Shown in pieces: positions 1 to 9,207 of a DNA stretch of 64,000 bases; the stretch's first letter is position 1, and each line of letters starts with the position of its first letter. The stretch spans positions 124,001 to 188,000 of the forward strand of contig NZ_CAJNAT010000004.1 in NCBI RefSeq assembly GCF_905220705.1, in the 5' to 3' direction. A model generated the notes under the pieces. The model was given only the letters and a program-made list of their open reading frames with translations. It was not told the origin of the DNA and searched no databases. Origin of the DNA: Paraburkholderia domus. Its GTDB lineage: Bacteria > Pseudomonadota > Gammaproteobacteria > Burkholderiales > Burkholderiaceae. The position numbers were made by a program, and so were the translations under genes.

Positions 1-257
1 GCGTTTGCGCTGTTTGCGCCGGAGCCGGTCGATGCAGGCGCTCCGGGCGGCGTACTGGCGCTGTGCGCACCGGCGTCGTGTGCCTGATCGATTGCGTGCA
101 AGGTGTGGCCGTGGGCCATCATCGCCTCGTGTGCGGCGTGGGCGTAGTCTTTACCGCCCTCGAAATGCCGCGATGCCGCGCGGTGATATCGCGCCGCCTG
201 CTCGTGATGTGACGCCGCAGCTTCAAGATGTTCTTTTTTGCTGTGCTTCGTGCTCAT
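1..257 (-). CDS. Small His/Ala-rich hypothetical protein, 3' end off window
   Basis: A reading frame starts at ATG 257-255, with an AGGAG ribosome site six bases upstream, and stays open to the left edge. The 85 visible residues begin MSTKHSKKEHLEAAA. They are rich in His, Ala and Glu in an amphipathic helical pattern, then turn Ala/Ser/Pro-rich near the edge. No signal peptide or membrane segment is visible, so it is probably cytosolic. I recall similar short proteins in Burkholderia-group genomes without a known role. The His spacing might bind metal, but that is speculation. Confidence 0.7.
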   Translation of the reverse strand, partial: MSTKHSKKEHLEAAASHHEQAARYHRAASRHFEGGKDYAHAAHEAMMAHGHTLHAIDQAHDAGAHSASTPPGAPASTGSGANSAN

Positions 258-428
258 ACCGGCTCCTGCAAGACTGTAGGACCCACTCCGATGACGACTG
301 ATTTGAAAACACAGTGGCGGGTCGGAAACCACAAGATCCGAATTTACACGCACTTGCGCTCTCGGTGACGTTTTCGTTACGCGAAAAACAATCCATCAAA
401 ATCGTCATCTGCGAATGCCTTGGGGCAT

Positions 429-830
429 TCACTCCTCGCACTGCACGTCCTGCTTTCGCACAACGATAATCACCGGGTATGTCCCGTGTTCGAGTTCCAC
501 GCGTGCGACTACGGCCATCGTCGTGTTGTCGATGTCGTCGTACACGCTGACTTTTTCATGCCGAAGGTTCGTGACACCGGTACAGGCAGACGCGCGACCC
601 TCGTCGGAGACCTTGCATTGGATCGGGTTGTCTGCAAGGTAGCGATATCGGTCTCTTTCGGGGGTCGCAAGATATTCACGAAAGCTCTGTGCCGCTCCGC
701 CGATACCGGTGACATACCCAATGGCGCACTCCAGTTTGGGCGTATCGCTGCTCGCGGATGTTTGGGCTGTCGCGGCTGTGCTTGCCAGCGCGATGACCGC
801 CGCGAGTGTCGATGCAAGAAGGTATTTCAT
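429..830 (-). CDS. Small secreted hypothetical protein
   Basis: The 133-residue protein starts [18 protein letters not shown] and has a clear Sec signal peptide with probable cleavage after ATAQ. I chose the ATG at 830 over a GTG four codons upstream because it gives a compact signal peptide. The mature part (about 110 residues) has four cysteines that could form disulfides, and it ends DVQCEE. Its predicted location is the periplasm or outside. The family was not recognised. Its 5' end lies only about 80 bp from a remnant of ETF-ubiquinone oxidoreductase on the other strand, so its surroundings have been rearranged. Confidence 0.65.
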   Translation of the reverse strand: MKYLLASTLAAVIALASTAATAQTSASSDTPKLECAIGYVTGIGGAAQSFREYLATPERDRYRYLADNPIQCKVSDEGRASACTGVTNLRHEKVSVYDDIDNTTMAVVARVELEHGTYPVIIVVRKQDVQCEE

Positions 831-909
831 GGCGCAAATCACCGTTGTCGGATCGAAGTGCTGGATTGTAATGGCATCCTGCCCGAGAGGTCAGGAAGCG
901 CACAGCGGG

Positions 910-1107
910 ACATATGCGGGTCAGAAGTCACGCTACTGCGCGGCCGCGGTTTATGAGTTCGTGAAGAACGATGACGGCAGCGAGCGGCTGGTGATCAACG
1001 CGCAGAGCTGTGTGCACTGCAAGACCTGTGACATCAAGGATCCGACCCAGAATATCGTCTGGGTGACGCCAGAGGGCGGTAATGGTCCGAACCACTCGAA
1101 TATGTGA
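910..1107 (+). pseudogene. C-terminal remnant of electron transfer flavoprotein-ubiquinone oxidoreductase
   Basis: About 65 codons, from TYAG to the stop, match the extreme C-terminus of ETF-QO, which passes electrons from ETF to ubiquinone. Visible pieces are SRYC, VYEFV, the ferredoxin-like [15 protein letters not shown] and IVWVTPEGG. All four 4Fe-4S cysteine ligands remain. The FAD and quinone domains (nearly 500 residues) are absent; upstream is unrelated sequence and the secreted-protein gene on the other strand. The remnant is probably untranslated. Its stop lies 6 bp from the stop of a convergent, also 5'-truncated, LysE-type gene. Confidence 0.85.
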
Positions 1108-1113
1108 TCGGTC

Positions 1114-1655
1114 TCACTGGATTTTTTCTGTTGCCAACTTCAGGCCTAGTCCGACAAACAGAGCTCCCATCGCCTTGGTCAACCAGGAGGAAATAGCCTG
1201 GTTGCGGCGAAGCGCGCTTGTCATTCGCGCTGCGAGAAACACGTAGATAATACTCGTTGCTATTCCAACCATGTTGCCAGCCACGCCTAACGCGACGAGA
1301 TGCTTCACTGGACTTGGGTCGTGTGCGTTCATAAACTGGGGAAGCAATGCGATGTAAAACAGCGCCACTTTCGGGTTCAAGACATCACTGAGAAAGCCTT
1401 GCCAAAAAATGAGCCGCAAAGCTTTCGTCCCGGTGTCGCCGAGGGGAAGAGCCAAGCTCCCCTTGGAGCGCAATGCTCCCAAGCCGAGATAGACCAGGTA
1501 TGCCGCGCCTACCCACTTCAACGCGGTGAACGCCGTGGCTGATGCTAAGACAAGCGCAGAGAGACCCGTTACCGCAACGAGTAAGTGCACGTAAGCGCCG
1601 AGATTAATTCCGAACGCGGCGCATAGGCCTGCCATACGTCCCTGAGCAATCGTTC
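1114..1655 (-). pseudogene. 5'-truncated LysE/RhtB-family amino acid exporter
   Basis: About 180 residues of a LysE/RhtB family inner-membrane exporter, from RTIAQGRMAG to the C-terminus. They include the family stretches KWVGAAYLVYLG, GFLSDVLNPKVALFY and LPQF, with about five hydrophobic segments. The first 30 or so residues, including the usual PGP region of helix 1, are missing. Upstream the frame runs into the 3' end of the CHAT gene, which ends at the junction. Translation could begin at ATG 1635, but a protein without helix 1 is unlikely to work. Called a pseudogene on that ground. Confidence 0.75.
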
Positions 1656-1663
1656 GCCAAAAC

Positions 1664-4540
1664 TCACCGAGCGCCGTCGCCGTCGAGAACATAAGCGCCC
1701 CAATAGTACGGATGGCGATAAAGCGCGCCGTCTTTGCCATTCAGCATGTCTCGTTCGGTCTGCGCAAGGGCTTCTGCTTTTGACAGGGAAGGATCTGCGG
1801 AGAGCGTCTTGAACACGGTGGTCGTGACGTCTGCGGCTGAACGGGATTCCACCGCCCATTGGGTGACCAGCATCGTGCGCGCGCCTGCGGCAAAAAACGC
1901 CCGGCTCAGTTCCGACACGGCGTCGCCGGCGTTACCGGAGGCCAGCCCTGTGTTGCATGCCGACAGCACCACCCAGTCTGCATTCAGGCGTAACGTCACA
2001 ATGTCGTCTGCCGTCAGAATCGAATCCTGGAGTCCGTTCCCTTCGTAGGCTAAAGCCAGACCGGACTTGTGCCACTCCGGCGGCTCGCCCGGAATGACCC
2101 CGTGTGTCGCGAAAAGCACCACCCGTTCTGTGGATAGATCGGCCTTCAGAACCGAACTTCGCGTCGCTTGAGTCCCCGAAACAATGCTGCTCTGCGGAGC
2201 GCCAAGTGCTGTAGCAATAGACCGCGCCTCGTCAAGGGTCTCCGGAAGGGGAGCGACGCGCCGGTAGTCGAAATGGGATTGAGCCGGAGTTGAAGCCGTA
2301 CCCTTCTGCAAGCCTGGCGGGTCTTCGGTTGCGGACCTTGCCGCCGCCGCGCCGCTGAAGCTCGGATCCGCAAATGCGACAAAAGGCTGGCTGGCATTTG
2401 GCGAGGGATGCGCCCTTGCAATTACCAACGCAGACGCGCTCGGCAGCCGTACCGTCGCGATGGAGCTGATCCACCATTTTGCACTCTCCAGACTTTCGGT
2501 CGGCTCTGTTACAAGGACGTCGAAAGGTGTGCTGGCAAGGGGCCCGCTTGTTACGATGTATGCCGTTTTAGCTTCGCGAAGCTCGTCTGCAATGGGTGCA
2601 ATGAGCGATTGGTACAACCCCACGGACGCGGCCAGATTGAAACCGCTCGGGTCGCCAGGTCGTGCTGGCGGGGAACCAGCGTCAAATATAGTGCGCAAGG
2701 CAATGATCTGCTTCTTCAAGTCGGCGCGCGATGTTGGGAGCCGTACAGCTTTGAATGTGCCGTCTGGGCGCACGACAAATGCGTACGCTTCGTCGCGTGC
2801 GGCGTAGAGGTCAATGTAGACCTCCCCCTGACGGAGTGTCGAACTTAAAGCCGCAGGATCTGGTAGCTCAGGAGCGACCAGATCCTTGTACGCGGGGAAC
2901 TCCTTCTCAATCTGTTTGCGGATGCTCGCCAGATGTTCGTCCACCTCACCCACAGCACTCTGCTCCCGCTTTACAACTGATGCTGCGGCGCTCTGCTGTA
3001 AGAGAGTGCCTCCATTGCGTGATGACGAAAGCTGACTGACCGCAAGCGTGAGGGCCAGACGTGCCGTGTTCTGCTGATAGCGAATTTCCTGCTCCTGCTC
3101 GACGAGAGCCCTGAGAGCAGGATTGGAGGCCGCGAGTCGCGCTGCACCATCAGCCATAGCGCCGTAAGTAGCGTTTGTATGAAAGAACTCAGCAATGCGA
3201 AACGCTACGCGTTGATCCCTGTCGTTGCCGGCCATCAGCCTCTTCATGGATAACTGCAGTGCGCCGTCGACCACGAGCGAGCCTGCGGTGCTCGACGCGT
3301 CCCAGCTGCCGGGTGATCCAGTGATCTCAGACGCGAATTTAATGACTTGTCCGTTCGTTATAGTTGAATTAGGGTCGTTTAATTCATACAAGATTTTCAA
3401 TGCCGCATCTGATTTATAGTATGGCGCGCCTGCGCCGTATCGCCGGAGTTCCCCAGCCATCGCAGAGGTGATTTTTTCGTCAGCTTCTCGCCATTGTCCG
3501 CGGGACGCTAATATTAACGACGCCCGCTCTCCGCTGCCTTCATTTTTGCCCACCACCGGGTTCACCGAGGCCGCCGCCGCCCACCCATCCGCATCTGCGG
3601 CATACTCGCGTATTCGCCCTTGTACCAAAGCAATCATTAGTCGGGCGCGTCTCGCTTCTGAATAAGAGATTGAATTCGGAGATAGGTCCGATTTTCGGAA
3701 CTCGTCGAGAGTGGCACTGATGGCAGCCAAGGCTCCGTCATAGTCATCGTTCGATGAAAGGGCGATGGCAAGGGCGTAGTCAACTTCGCCACGCTGAAAA
3801 GCATTTAGATGTAGATCCTGATGCGTTTGCATAATCCAACGCATTTCATTCGCATAGCTCAACGCCTCCATTCTGCGATTGTTCTCAACCATCGTGCGAA
3901 CGGGTTCCGACAGGTGGTCGAATAATTCGTCGACTGCTAGGCGGTGCCGATGTTCGCTCAGTGATGGATCGTTCAAATCACGCCACGCCAGACTGATGAC
4001 TGCCCTACGTGCCGATAGGGCGAGATCATGGCGGTTGAGATAACGGCGCTCGAACTCTGACTCCGCGAACATTTCAGCGTATGCGGGGTTACGTGGAAGT
4101 TGTTCGAGCTCGGCAGCAGTGGTGCTGCTCGCAAGAGACTTTGCTTTTTGCAGCAACCGGTCGGCGCTAACAAAGTCGCTAGCAGTGGCATAAGAATTCG
4201 CTAAATTCGAAGCCGCAAGCGATCGTTGCCCCGCCGATATATGACCGTCGTAGACAATCTTCTCGCGAATCCGCATCGAGTCCGCCACTCTTCCTTCGCG
4301 GAAGTAGGTGCTCGCGAGCTTGTCGAGCAGGGCGTACCGTTGAGCTCCATCCGAAATTGTCGACAGTTGCTGCTCGACAAGCAACTCGTCGGTAGGCAGT
4401 GGGCTCGTCGACGCCAACGCGGGTCCTGAGTTGATCGACGGCATTGAATTTGGGCCGGGCCCCGGCCCACACGAGACGCAGACGCTCAACAGCGCAAGAG
4501 ACGCAATCAGGCGAGAGTGCCATGGCGCATAGCTTTGCAT
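1664..4540 (-). CDS. Exported TPR-CHAT domain protease-like protein
   Basis: A 958-residue protein. The N-terminus (MQSYAPWHSRLIASLALLSV) is a signal peptide ending at a Cys followed by Gly/Pro, possibly a lipoprotein signal although the lipobox is weak. Residues about 60-560 are alpha-helical, like degenerate tetratricopeptide repeats. Residues about 590-958 are a CHAT (caspase-HetF-associated) domain. The probable catalytic pair is present: His813 in FATHG and Cys862 in LSACNTG. CHAT proteins are clan CD peptidases often activated through their TPR parts. Export makes an intracellular defence role less likely than an envelope role. The C-terminal HPYYWGAYVL motif shows the gene is complete, although a LysE remnant begins at its stop. 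Substrate unknown. Confidence 0.85.
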   Translation of the reverse strand: MQSYAPWHSRLIASLALLSVCVSCGPGPGPNSMPSINSGPALASTSPLPTDELLVEQQLSTISDGAQRYALLDKLASTYFREGRVADSMRIREKIVYDGHISAGQRSLAASNLANSYATASDFVSADRLLQKAKSLASSTTAAELEQLPRNPAYAEMFAESEFERRYLNRHDLALSARRAVISLAWRDLNDPSLSEHRHRLAVDELFDHLSEPVRTMVENNRRMEALSYANEMRWIMQTHQDLHLNAFQRGEVDYALAIALSSNDDYDGALAAISATLDEFRKSDLSPNSISYSEARRARLMIALVQGRIREYAADADGWAAAASVNPVVGKNEGSGERASLILASRGQWREADEKITSAMAGELRRYGAGAPYYKSDAALKILYELNDPNSTITNGQVIKFASEITGSPGSWDASSTAGSLVVDGALQLSMKRLMAGNDRDQRVAFRIAEFFHTNATYGAMADGAARLAASNPALRALVEQEQEIRYQQNTARLALTLAVSQLSSSRNGGTLLQQSAAASVVKREQSAVGEVDEHLASIRKQIEKEFPAYKDLVAPELPDPAALSSTLRQGEVYIDLYAARDEAYAFVVRPDGTFKAVRLPTSRADLKKQIIALRTIFDAGSPPARPGDPSGFNLAASVGLYQSLIAPIADELREAKTAYIVTSGPLASTPFDVLVTEPTESLESAKWWISSIATVRLPSASALVIARAHPSPNASQPFVAFADPSFSGAAAARSATEDPPGLQKGTASTPAQSHFDYRRVAPLPETLDEARSIATALGAPQSSIVSGTQATRSSVLKADLSTERVVLFATHGVIPGEPPEWHKSGLALAYEGNGLQDSILTADDIVTLRLNADWVVLSACNTGLASGNAGDAVSELSRAFFAAGARTMLVTQWAVESRSAADVTTTVFKTLSADPSLSKAEALAQTERDMLNGKDGALYRHPYYWGAYVLDGDGAR

Positions 4541-4687
4541 GGTCGGCCCCGGTGGGTGCTGGGAGGACGCCTGATCGCTGACGAATAGTTACCCATTCAA
4601 GCACCAGCCCATGCCGATTACAAGACCAGCCACCATCTTGAGCACTACAGTCTCGATCGCGTCCGGGAACCACGCCCCGGTGCCGCA

Positions 4688-4996
4688 CTATCTTTCCGGG
4701 CGACCTCGAGTCTCGAGTCTCGAGTATGCGCTCCCAGCCCGGTCGCCATCTTTCTTCGTGAAATTCAGCAATAGTTCGAACAATCGACGGACAGCCGCTA
4801 GGTCAGCGTCTGCTTCCGTGCTGTGCTGCTCGATCTGCCATTGAGCTTTCCGAGTCGCTAGTTGCAGCCGCTCCACCAGCACCGCCCGCGGCGGTAAGGT
4901 CGTCAACATGGATGCCTGACTTGTCCAGTCCAGCAGCTCAATCTGTTCGGACTTCTGGCCTGTGCAAAGAATGATGCCTAGCGGCGAGGGCTCCAT
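4688..4996 (-). pseudogene. C-terminal remnant resembling YhcG/DUF1016 PDDEXK nuclease
   Basis: About 100 codons from MEPSPLGIILCTGQ onward resemble the C-terminal part of DUF1016/YhcG-type putative nucleases. Key pieces are the PSxGIILC strand, EQIELL and LPPRAVLVERL. Nothing upstream of the Met matches the family, so the N-terminal domain is missing. The 3' end runs into a short heptamer repeat. Family assignment is from memory of the C-terminal signature and is moderate. It sits just upstream of the CHAT gene and may be a relic of a defence or mobile module. Confidence 0.5.
4705..4725. repeat. Three tandem copies of CTCGAGT
   Basis: Three perfect head-to-tail copies of the heptamer CTCGAGT lie at the 3' end of the YhcG-like remnant. 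This is a plausible slipped-strand repeat; no function is apparent. Confidence 0.9.
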
Positions 4997-5526
4997 GTTG
5001 ATTGTGGCGGATGACCAGTCGGGCCGACCGAGTGTCGAACGGCCGAACGGGGTCAACCCCGGCCTTAAGCTTCGCTCGCAAGCGGCCATTCGTTGAGCGC
5101 GGCGCTCGATGGCCTACGGATGACCGCTTTGGCCTGCGGATGCAGCCGGTGCACCGACGAGTTTGGTTGCTTCCTAGTCGGGGAAAAGACATGCGAATTA
5201 CCACCACTCCGCATGATGGCGAATATCCACTTCGACACGACCTGTCTGGCGACCATCGCTACGGGTAGTTCGATCCCTGGTTTTCCTCTATACGACTGTC
5301 ACCACGAGGTGGTGCGGGCGGGCCCAGACAGAGCGCGATGGAGAGAATCGCGGAGTGCTTCATCGCGGTCGGAGTCTTGCGTCGCTATGGCGATTGAAGA
5401 GGCTGGCGTGGTTCATCAAGCGCCGGTTCTGGCTCACATGAGAATCGCCCGTGCAGCGCTGCGAATGGTATTCGGCGTTTCGGGCTTAACCCCTTTAATT
5501 GAACCACGCCGTTTTTTGCTTAACGT
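4997..5526. other. Intergenic, no supported gene
   Basis: The open frames here have no recognisable domain, no convincing ribosome site and atypical composition. Short pieces such as GCGGCCATTCGTTGAGCG look like the degenerate intergenic repeats common in Burkholderiaceae. Nothing else was seen. Confidence 0.6.
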
Positions 5527-5967
5527 TCAGTCATGGTGGCGATGTTTGTGATGGCGCTTGTCCGGTCGGTAGCCGCGGGCATAGTCGTCCGCGTACGAAT
5601 TGGACCGCGACATGTTGCCGCCAAGCGCCGAACCCGCGCCGCCGCCCACGGCTGCGCCGACGAGGCCGCCCGTGCGGCCGCCCATCGCATTGCCTGCCGC
5701 TGTGCCGGCGCCGCCCCCGAGCGCGCCACCGATGATGGCGCCCGTGCGTTCCCTGCGGTTTGACGTGACTGCACCGCCGGCGCCGCCCCCGACTGCACCG
5801 CCAATGACGGAACCCGTGCTGCCGCCTACTGCGCCGCCAAGAGCAGCACCGGCTACGCCGCCGAGCGCGCCGCCAAGGGCATTGTTCATATCGCCGGCCA
5901 CCGCAGGTAACGACGCTGCAGTGGTGAGCGCTGCAATGGCAACGATCTGGAAGATTCTCTTCGACAT
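5527..5967 (-). CDS. Secreted glycine-zipper protein
   Basis: A 146-residue protein with a Sec signal (MSKRIFQIVAIAALTTAASL, then PAVAG). It is followed by a long glycine-zipper region, residues about 28-118, with repeated GGA(L/V)GG and AAxGGxxG units. The tail is basic and His-rich (DKRHHKHRHHD). Glycine-zipper proteins such as the SlyB/Rcp type sit in or near the outer membrane and can self-associate. There is no lipobox cysteine, so a soluble or membrane-inserting periplasmic protein is likelier than a lipoprotein. Monocistronic; both flanks lack genes. The His tail might bind metal (speculative). Confidence 0.8.
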   Translation of the reverse strand: MSKRIFQIVAIAALTTAASLPAVAGDMNNALGGALGGVAGAALGGAVGGSTGSVIGGAVGGGAGGAVTSNRRERTGAIIGGALGGGAGTAAGNAMGGRTGGLVGAAVGGGAGSALGGNMSRSNSYADDYARGYRPDKRHHKHRHHD

Positions 5968-6299
5968 AAAAGGTCTTTAGTTTTTGGGACGGCGCCGAGT
6001 ATAACCGCCCTCCGAAAGGTTTTTGTAACCCGGTAGTTCGGACCTCGGTAAGAGGTGTAACAAAATGATCCGATGGCGTTTTAGTGAAACGTTTTCGGTA
6101 CCAATTGGCGTCAGGCTGCAGTCGGCGGTCACGCGCGCAAATCCCCGCTTCTACAGGGCGGACGACCCAGCAATTCTCTGGATATCGCTCGTCCATTCCT
6201 GCCCGGCACGTCCGCCATTGCCGTCATTTGTCTGATTAAAGCCGTAGTCAGTCGTTTATCATGGCTGGCTCACGTCGTTTGCAGGATCCGTCAGTAAGC
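5968..6299. other. Intergenic, no supported gene
   Basis: Upstream region shared by the divergent glycine-zipper gene and the membrane-anchored gene that follows. No recognised site was identified beyond the expected promoters. Confidence 0.5.
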
Positions 6300-6983
6300 A
6301 TGATGAATACCCGAAAGATTTTGATGATTATTGGAGGGCTCCTGCTCGGAGCAGCAGGGATCACGTACCTGATGCTCCTTCAGGCGGACCGCCGCTCAAT
6401 GGCAGAAGTAACGGCCGCCATGGATAGATCCGCACATCCTCCAGTCGTCGATTCGCGCGTCGGCGATCAGGTGACGGAAGGCAGCATCGGCCAGTCGACG
6501 CCATCCGGCGCAATCACGGCAAGTACTGCCATCGCGCAGCAGTCGTTGCCCGCTCCGGCATTGGCACCTGCGCCCATGACGGCCGCACCCGCATCCAGTC
6601 CGGCCGCCGCACAAGTCACCGTGCAACCGAAACCGGAGGCACAACCGAAGCAGGCGCCATCGACGGCAGTCGCGTCGGTGAACGTGCAGAACTCGGGTGC
6701 GCCGAAAGTGGTTCCGGCGCAGCGCGCCCAGCGTGGACGAGACGGTCCGGACCGTCGCGCGATAACGACTCAAGGCTCGACACCGGAAACGGACGAACTG
6801 GTCAGGGAATCGGCGAAGCTCGATCCATCATTGCCTCCGCCGGATATGTCGGCCGCTCGCGCCGCCATGGACCAACGTAGCTCGAAGCCAGGCACGGGCT
6901 CGAACCCTGTCGCGGCCGCAATGACGGATCAGCTCGTCAGGGATTCAGCCAAGCTCGATCCTTCGCTGCCGCCGCCCAAGTAA
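6300..6983 (+). CDS. Membrane-anchored Ala/Pro-rich protein with a duplicated motif
   Basis: A 227-residue protein starting MMNTRKILMIIGGLLLGAAG. An N-terminal transmembrane anchor (residues about 5-24) leaves the rest probably periplasmic. Residues 60-150 are Ala/Pro/Gln-rich and low in complexity. The C-terminal part holds two copies of an acidic motif, ELVRESAKLDPSLPPP and QLVRDSAKLDPSLPPP, the second ending the protein. I chose the ATG at 6300 because an upstream alternative at 6261 would add residues ahead of the anchor. Family not recognised; the architecture suggests an envelope linker with a repeated binding peptide. Confidence 0.65.
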   Translation: MMNTRKILMIIGGLLLGAAGITYLMLLQADRRSMAEVTAAMDRSAHPPVVDSRVGDQVTEGSIGQSTPSGAITASTAIAQQSLPAPALAPAPMTAAPASSPAAAQVTVQPKPEAQPKQAPSTAVASVNVQNSGAPKVVPAQRAQRGRDGPDRRAITTQGSTPETDELVRESAKLDPSLPPPDMSAARAAMDQRSSKPGTGSNPVAAAMTDQLVRDSAKLDPSLPPPK

Positions 6984-7337
6984 CCGACTTCTCCGGGAGC
7001 ACGTGCGGCGGCATGAACTCTCCCGGCACTTGAGCACCGCGCTCCAGCGCTTGGTGTAAGGCGCCCGAAGCAAGCGAATTGGTTGTTGCCGTCCACAGTT
7101 GAGCACCGGGGAATGACTGCTATCAGGAAAGTTGGCCGATTCCTTAGGGTCGCCGTGTGCCGCCGATCGCCGTCAGGCAGTGACCGGCCACATGGCGACG
7201 CTCGACGTCTTTCGTGCTGAGCTGTTCGCACGTCAGATTCTCTTGAGGTTTGTTCGACGCCTGCCCATGTTTCCTTCGGTTTACCACGCCCTACGGGCTC
7301 CGAGTATCGAATGGAGTGCCCGGCCGGGCGTAGCGGG
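6984..7337. other. Intergenic with a dispersed repeat fragment
   Basis: No gene supported. Positions 7176-7190 (GGCAGTGACCGGCCA) recur exactly at 40491-40505, part of a degenerate intergenic repeat family. Confidence 0.55.
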
Positions 7338-8072
7338 TCAGAGTTGCGCAAGGCCGCCGTCAACGGCGACTTCGCTGGCGGTCATGAAGCTGCTGTCCGG
7401 CGACGCGAGAAAGGCGGCCGCCGCTGCGATCTCCGCTGGATCGGCCATGCGCTGGAGCGGAGTCATCGAGGCAAAGACCTTCTGGCCCTCCTCGCCTAGT
7501 GCTTCCTTCGCGAGTTCAGTCGCCGTCGCCCCGGGCGACAGTACGTTTACCCGGATGCCGGTGCCCTTCAGGTCCTCCGCCCAACTCCGCGCGAGATTGC
7601 GCACTGCCGCCTTGCTCGCGCTGTAGGCGCTCATTGCCGGGGCGCCCGTGGTGCCAGCGCTCGATCCGGTCAGGATTATCGAACCGCCCTTGCCCATCAG
7701 CGGCAGCGCTTTCTGGACCGTGAAGATCGTACCCTTCACATTGGTGTCGAAGGTTTCGTCAATGTGCTCGGCGGTGATCTTGCCGAGCACAAGCTGGCTT
7801 CCCGCCCCGGCATTTGCGAAGACGATGTCGAGGGTTCCGCGCTCGGCCTTCACCGCTGCGTAGAGTCGGTCGAGGTCGGCCAGATCAGAGACCGAGCCCT
7901 TCACGGCGCGGGCATTGGGTCCGAGGTCGGCCAGAGCGGCGTCGAGCGCTTCCTGCCGCCGGCCGAAGATGAAGACGAAGGCGCCCTCCTCGATGAAGCG
8001 CGTTGCTGCGGCGCGACCGATGCCGGTAGCGCCACCGGTGATCACGGCGGTCTTTCCATTTAGTCTGTTCAT
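7338..8072 (-). CDS. Short-chain dehydrogenase/reductase (classical SDR)
   Basis: A 244-residue classical SDR. Visible are the nucleotide-binding TGGATGIG near residue 11, NAGAG, the catalytic Ser in TGSSAG and YSASK with the Tyr-Lys pair. The Arg in FGRRQE after the second strand suggests NADP(H) preference. The C-terminal SEVAVDGGLAQL is typical of the family. I chose ATG 8072 over 8081 because AAGGA is well spaced from it. A divergent LysR gene 187 bp away probably controls it. Substrate unknown. Confidence 0.88.
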   Translation of the reverse strand: MNRLNGKTAVITGGATGIGRAAATRFIEEGAFVFIFGRRQEALDAALADLGPNARAVKGSVSDLADLDRLYAAVKAERGTLDIVFANAGAGSQLVLGKITAEHIDETFDTNVKGTIFTVQKALPLMGKGGSIILTGSSAGTTGAPAMSAYSASKAAVRNLARSWAEDLKGTGIRVNVLSPGATATELAKEALGEEGQKVFASMTPLQRMADPAEIAAAAAFLASPDSSFMTASEVAVDGGLAQL

Positions 8073-8259
8073 GTCATGCATCCTTTATTGGAGTCGTTCG
8101 GAAGCAGGGAACTGTATTCATGAACCGCATGAACACATAGAACCCGAACCCTTTAACTGTGAGTGCCGAAACAAAAGCGACGGACACGATTCTGAAGGTC
8201 TTGATTCATAAAGCCAATTGACTAAATATCTATAACTGCCATCTACTCTTTGGATACGT

Positions 8260-9207
8260 ATGCTCGATAACGTCACCATCAATCAACTTCGGGCTTTCGT
8301 TGCCGTGTGTGACCAGGGAAGCTTTTCCGGGGCTGCACGGGAGCTGAGGCGTGCACAGTCAGCGATCAGTCACGCGATCAGCGCGCTCGAAAGTGCCTTT
8401 GATGTGGTGCTGTTCGAGCGCAACGCTCGCAAAGCGACGCTTACGGCCGCGGGCCGCAGCCTCCTGCCTGATGCTCGTGGAGTGATCTCACGCACCGAGG
8501 AAATGAAGATGCGCGCGGTTGCGATTGCTGAAGCCGGGGTGCCACAGGTCTCGATTGCAGTGGATACCTATTTTCCGCGTGCGCACCTGATTGAATGCCT
8601 GCGCAGGCTGCAGTCGGACTTTCCAACCGTTGCAATCAATCTGCGCGTGACGACGATGCAAGGCGGCGAGCATTTGGTTCTCGAAGGCACGTGCGCATTG
8701 GCGGTGACGATCACCGACGTGCCGGAGTTGAGCCCGGCTACCATAGAAAGGGAGCATTTATGTGAAGCGCAAATGGTGACCGTTTGTGCGCCATCGCATT
8801 CGCTGGCTGCAATCGCGGGGCCGATCCCGCGGGAGGAATTTGGCCGGCACATTCAACTCGTCGTAACCGACAATCAGCCCGACGCGGAAAAGACACAACA
8901 GGGGGTCGCCGGTGAACGCCAGTGGTTGGTGAATGACCTCGGCGCGAAGCACGATTTGCTCAGGGGAAGCTTATGCTGGGGGCACATGCCGCATCATATG
9001 GTTGCGGAAGACCTCGCGAATGGAACACTTGTCGAACTCCAACGGCGCGCATGGCACATGCGCCCCCTCACGTTCATGATCTCGCAGCGGCGCGGGTACT
9101 CGTTTTCCGAATGCGAGATGCGGCTGGTTGCGCTCCTTCGCAATCGTCATCGCTTTTCAAAGAGTGCCGGCAAGCGCTCCGTCTCACACAAAGGCAAAAA
9201 AGCGTGA
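8260..9207 (+). CDS. LysR-family transcriptional regulator
   Basis: A 315-residue LysR protein. The N-terminal winged helix-turn-helix (residues about 8-65) contains FVAVCDQGSFSGAARELRR and QSAISHAISALE. An effector-binding domain follows to about residue 290. The tail is basic (SKSAGKRSVSHKGKKA). It is divergent from the SDR gene, and the 187-bp AT-rich gap holds both promoters, with several TTGA/TCAA half-sites but no single clear operator. The usual logic is activation of the neighbouring SDR in response to its substrate. Effector unknown. Confidence 0.88.
   Translation: MLDNVTINQLRAFVAVCDQGSFSGAARELRRAQSAISHAISALESAFDVVLFERNARKATLTAAGRSLLPDARGVISRTEEMKMRAVAIAEAGVPQVSIAVDTYFPRAHLIECLRRLQSDFPTVAINLRVTTMQGGEHLVLEGTCALAVTITDVPELSPATIEREHLCEAQMVTVCAPSHSLAAIAGPIPREEFGRHIQLVVTDNQPDAEKTQQGVAGERQWLVNDLGAKHDLLRGSLCWGHMPHHMVAEDLANGTLVELQRRAWHMRPLTFMISQRRGYSFSECEMRLVALLRNRHRFSKSAGKRSVSHKGKKA

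Noticed and set aside
1664..4996. A defence island formed by the CHAT protein and the YhcG-like remnant
   Set aside because: The CHAT protein carries an export signal and the YhcG-like piece is only a C-terminal stump; no other defence gene is present.
5093..5551. A 152-codon open frame on the plus strand
   Set aside because: No domain, no signal, unusual Cys/Arg composition and no ribosome site; it overlaps degenerate repeat-like DNA.
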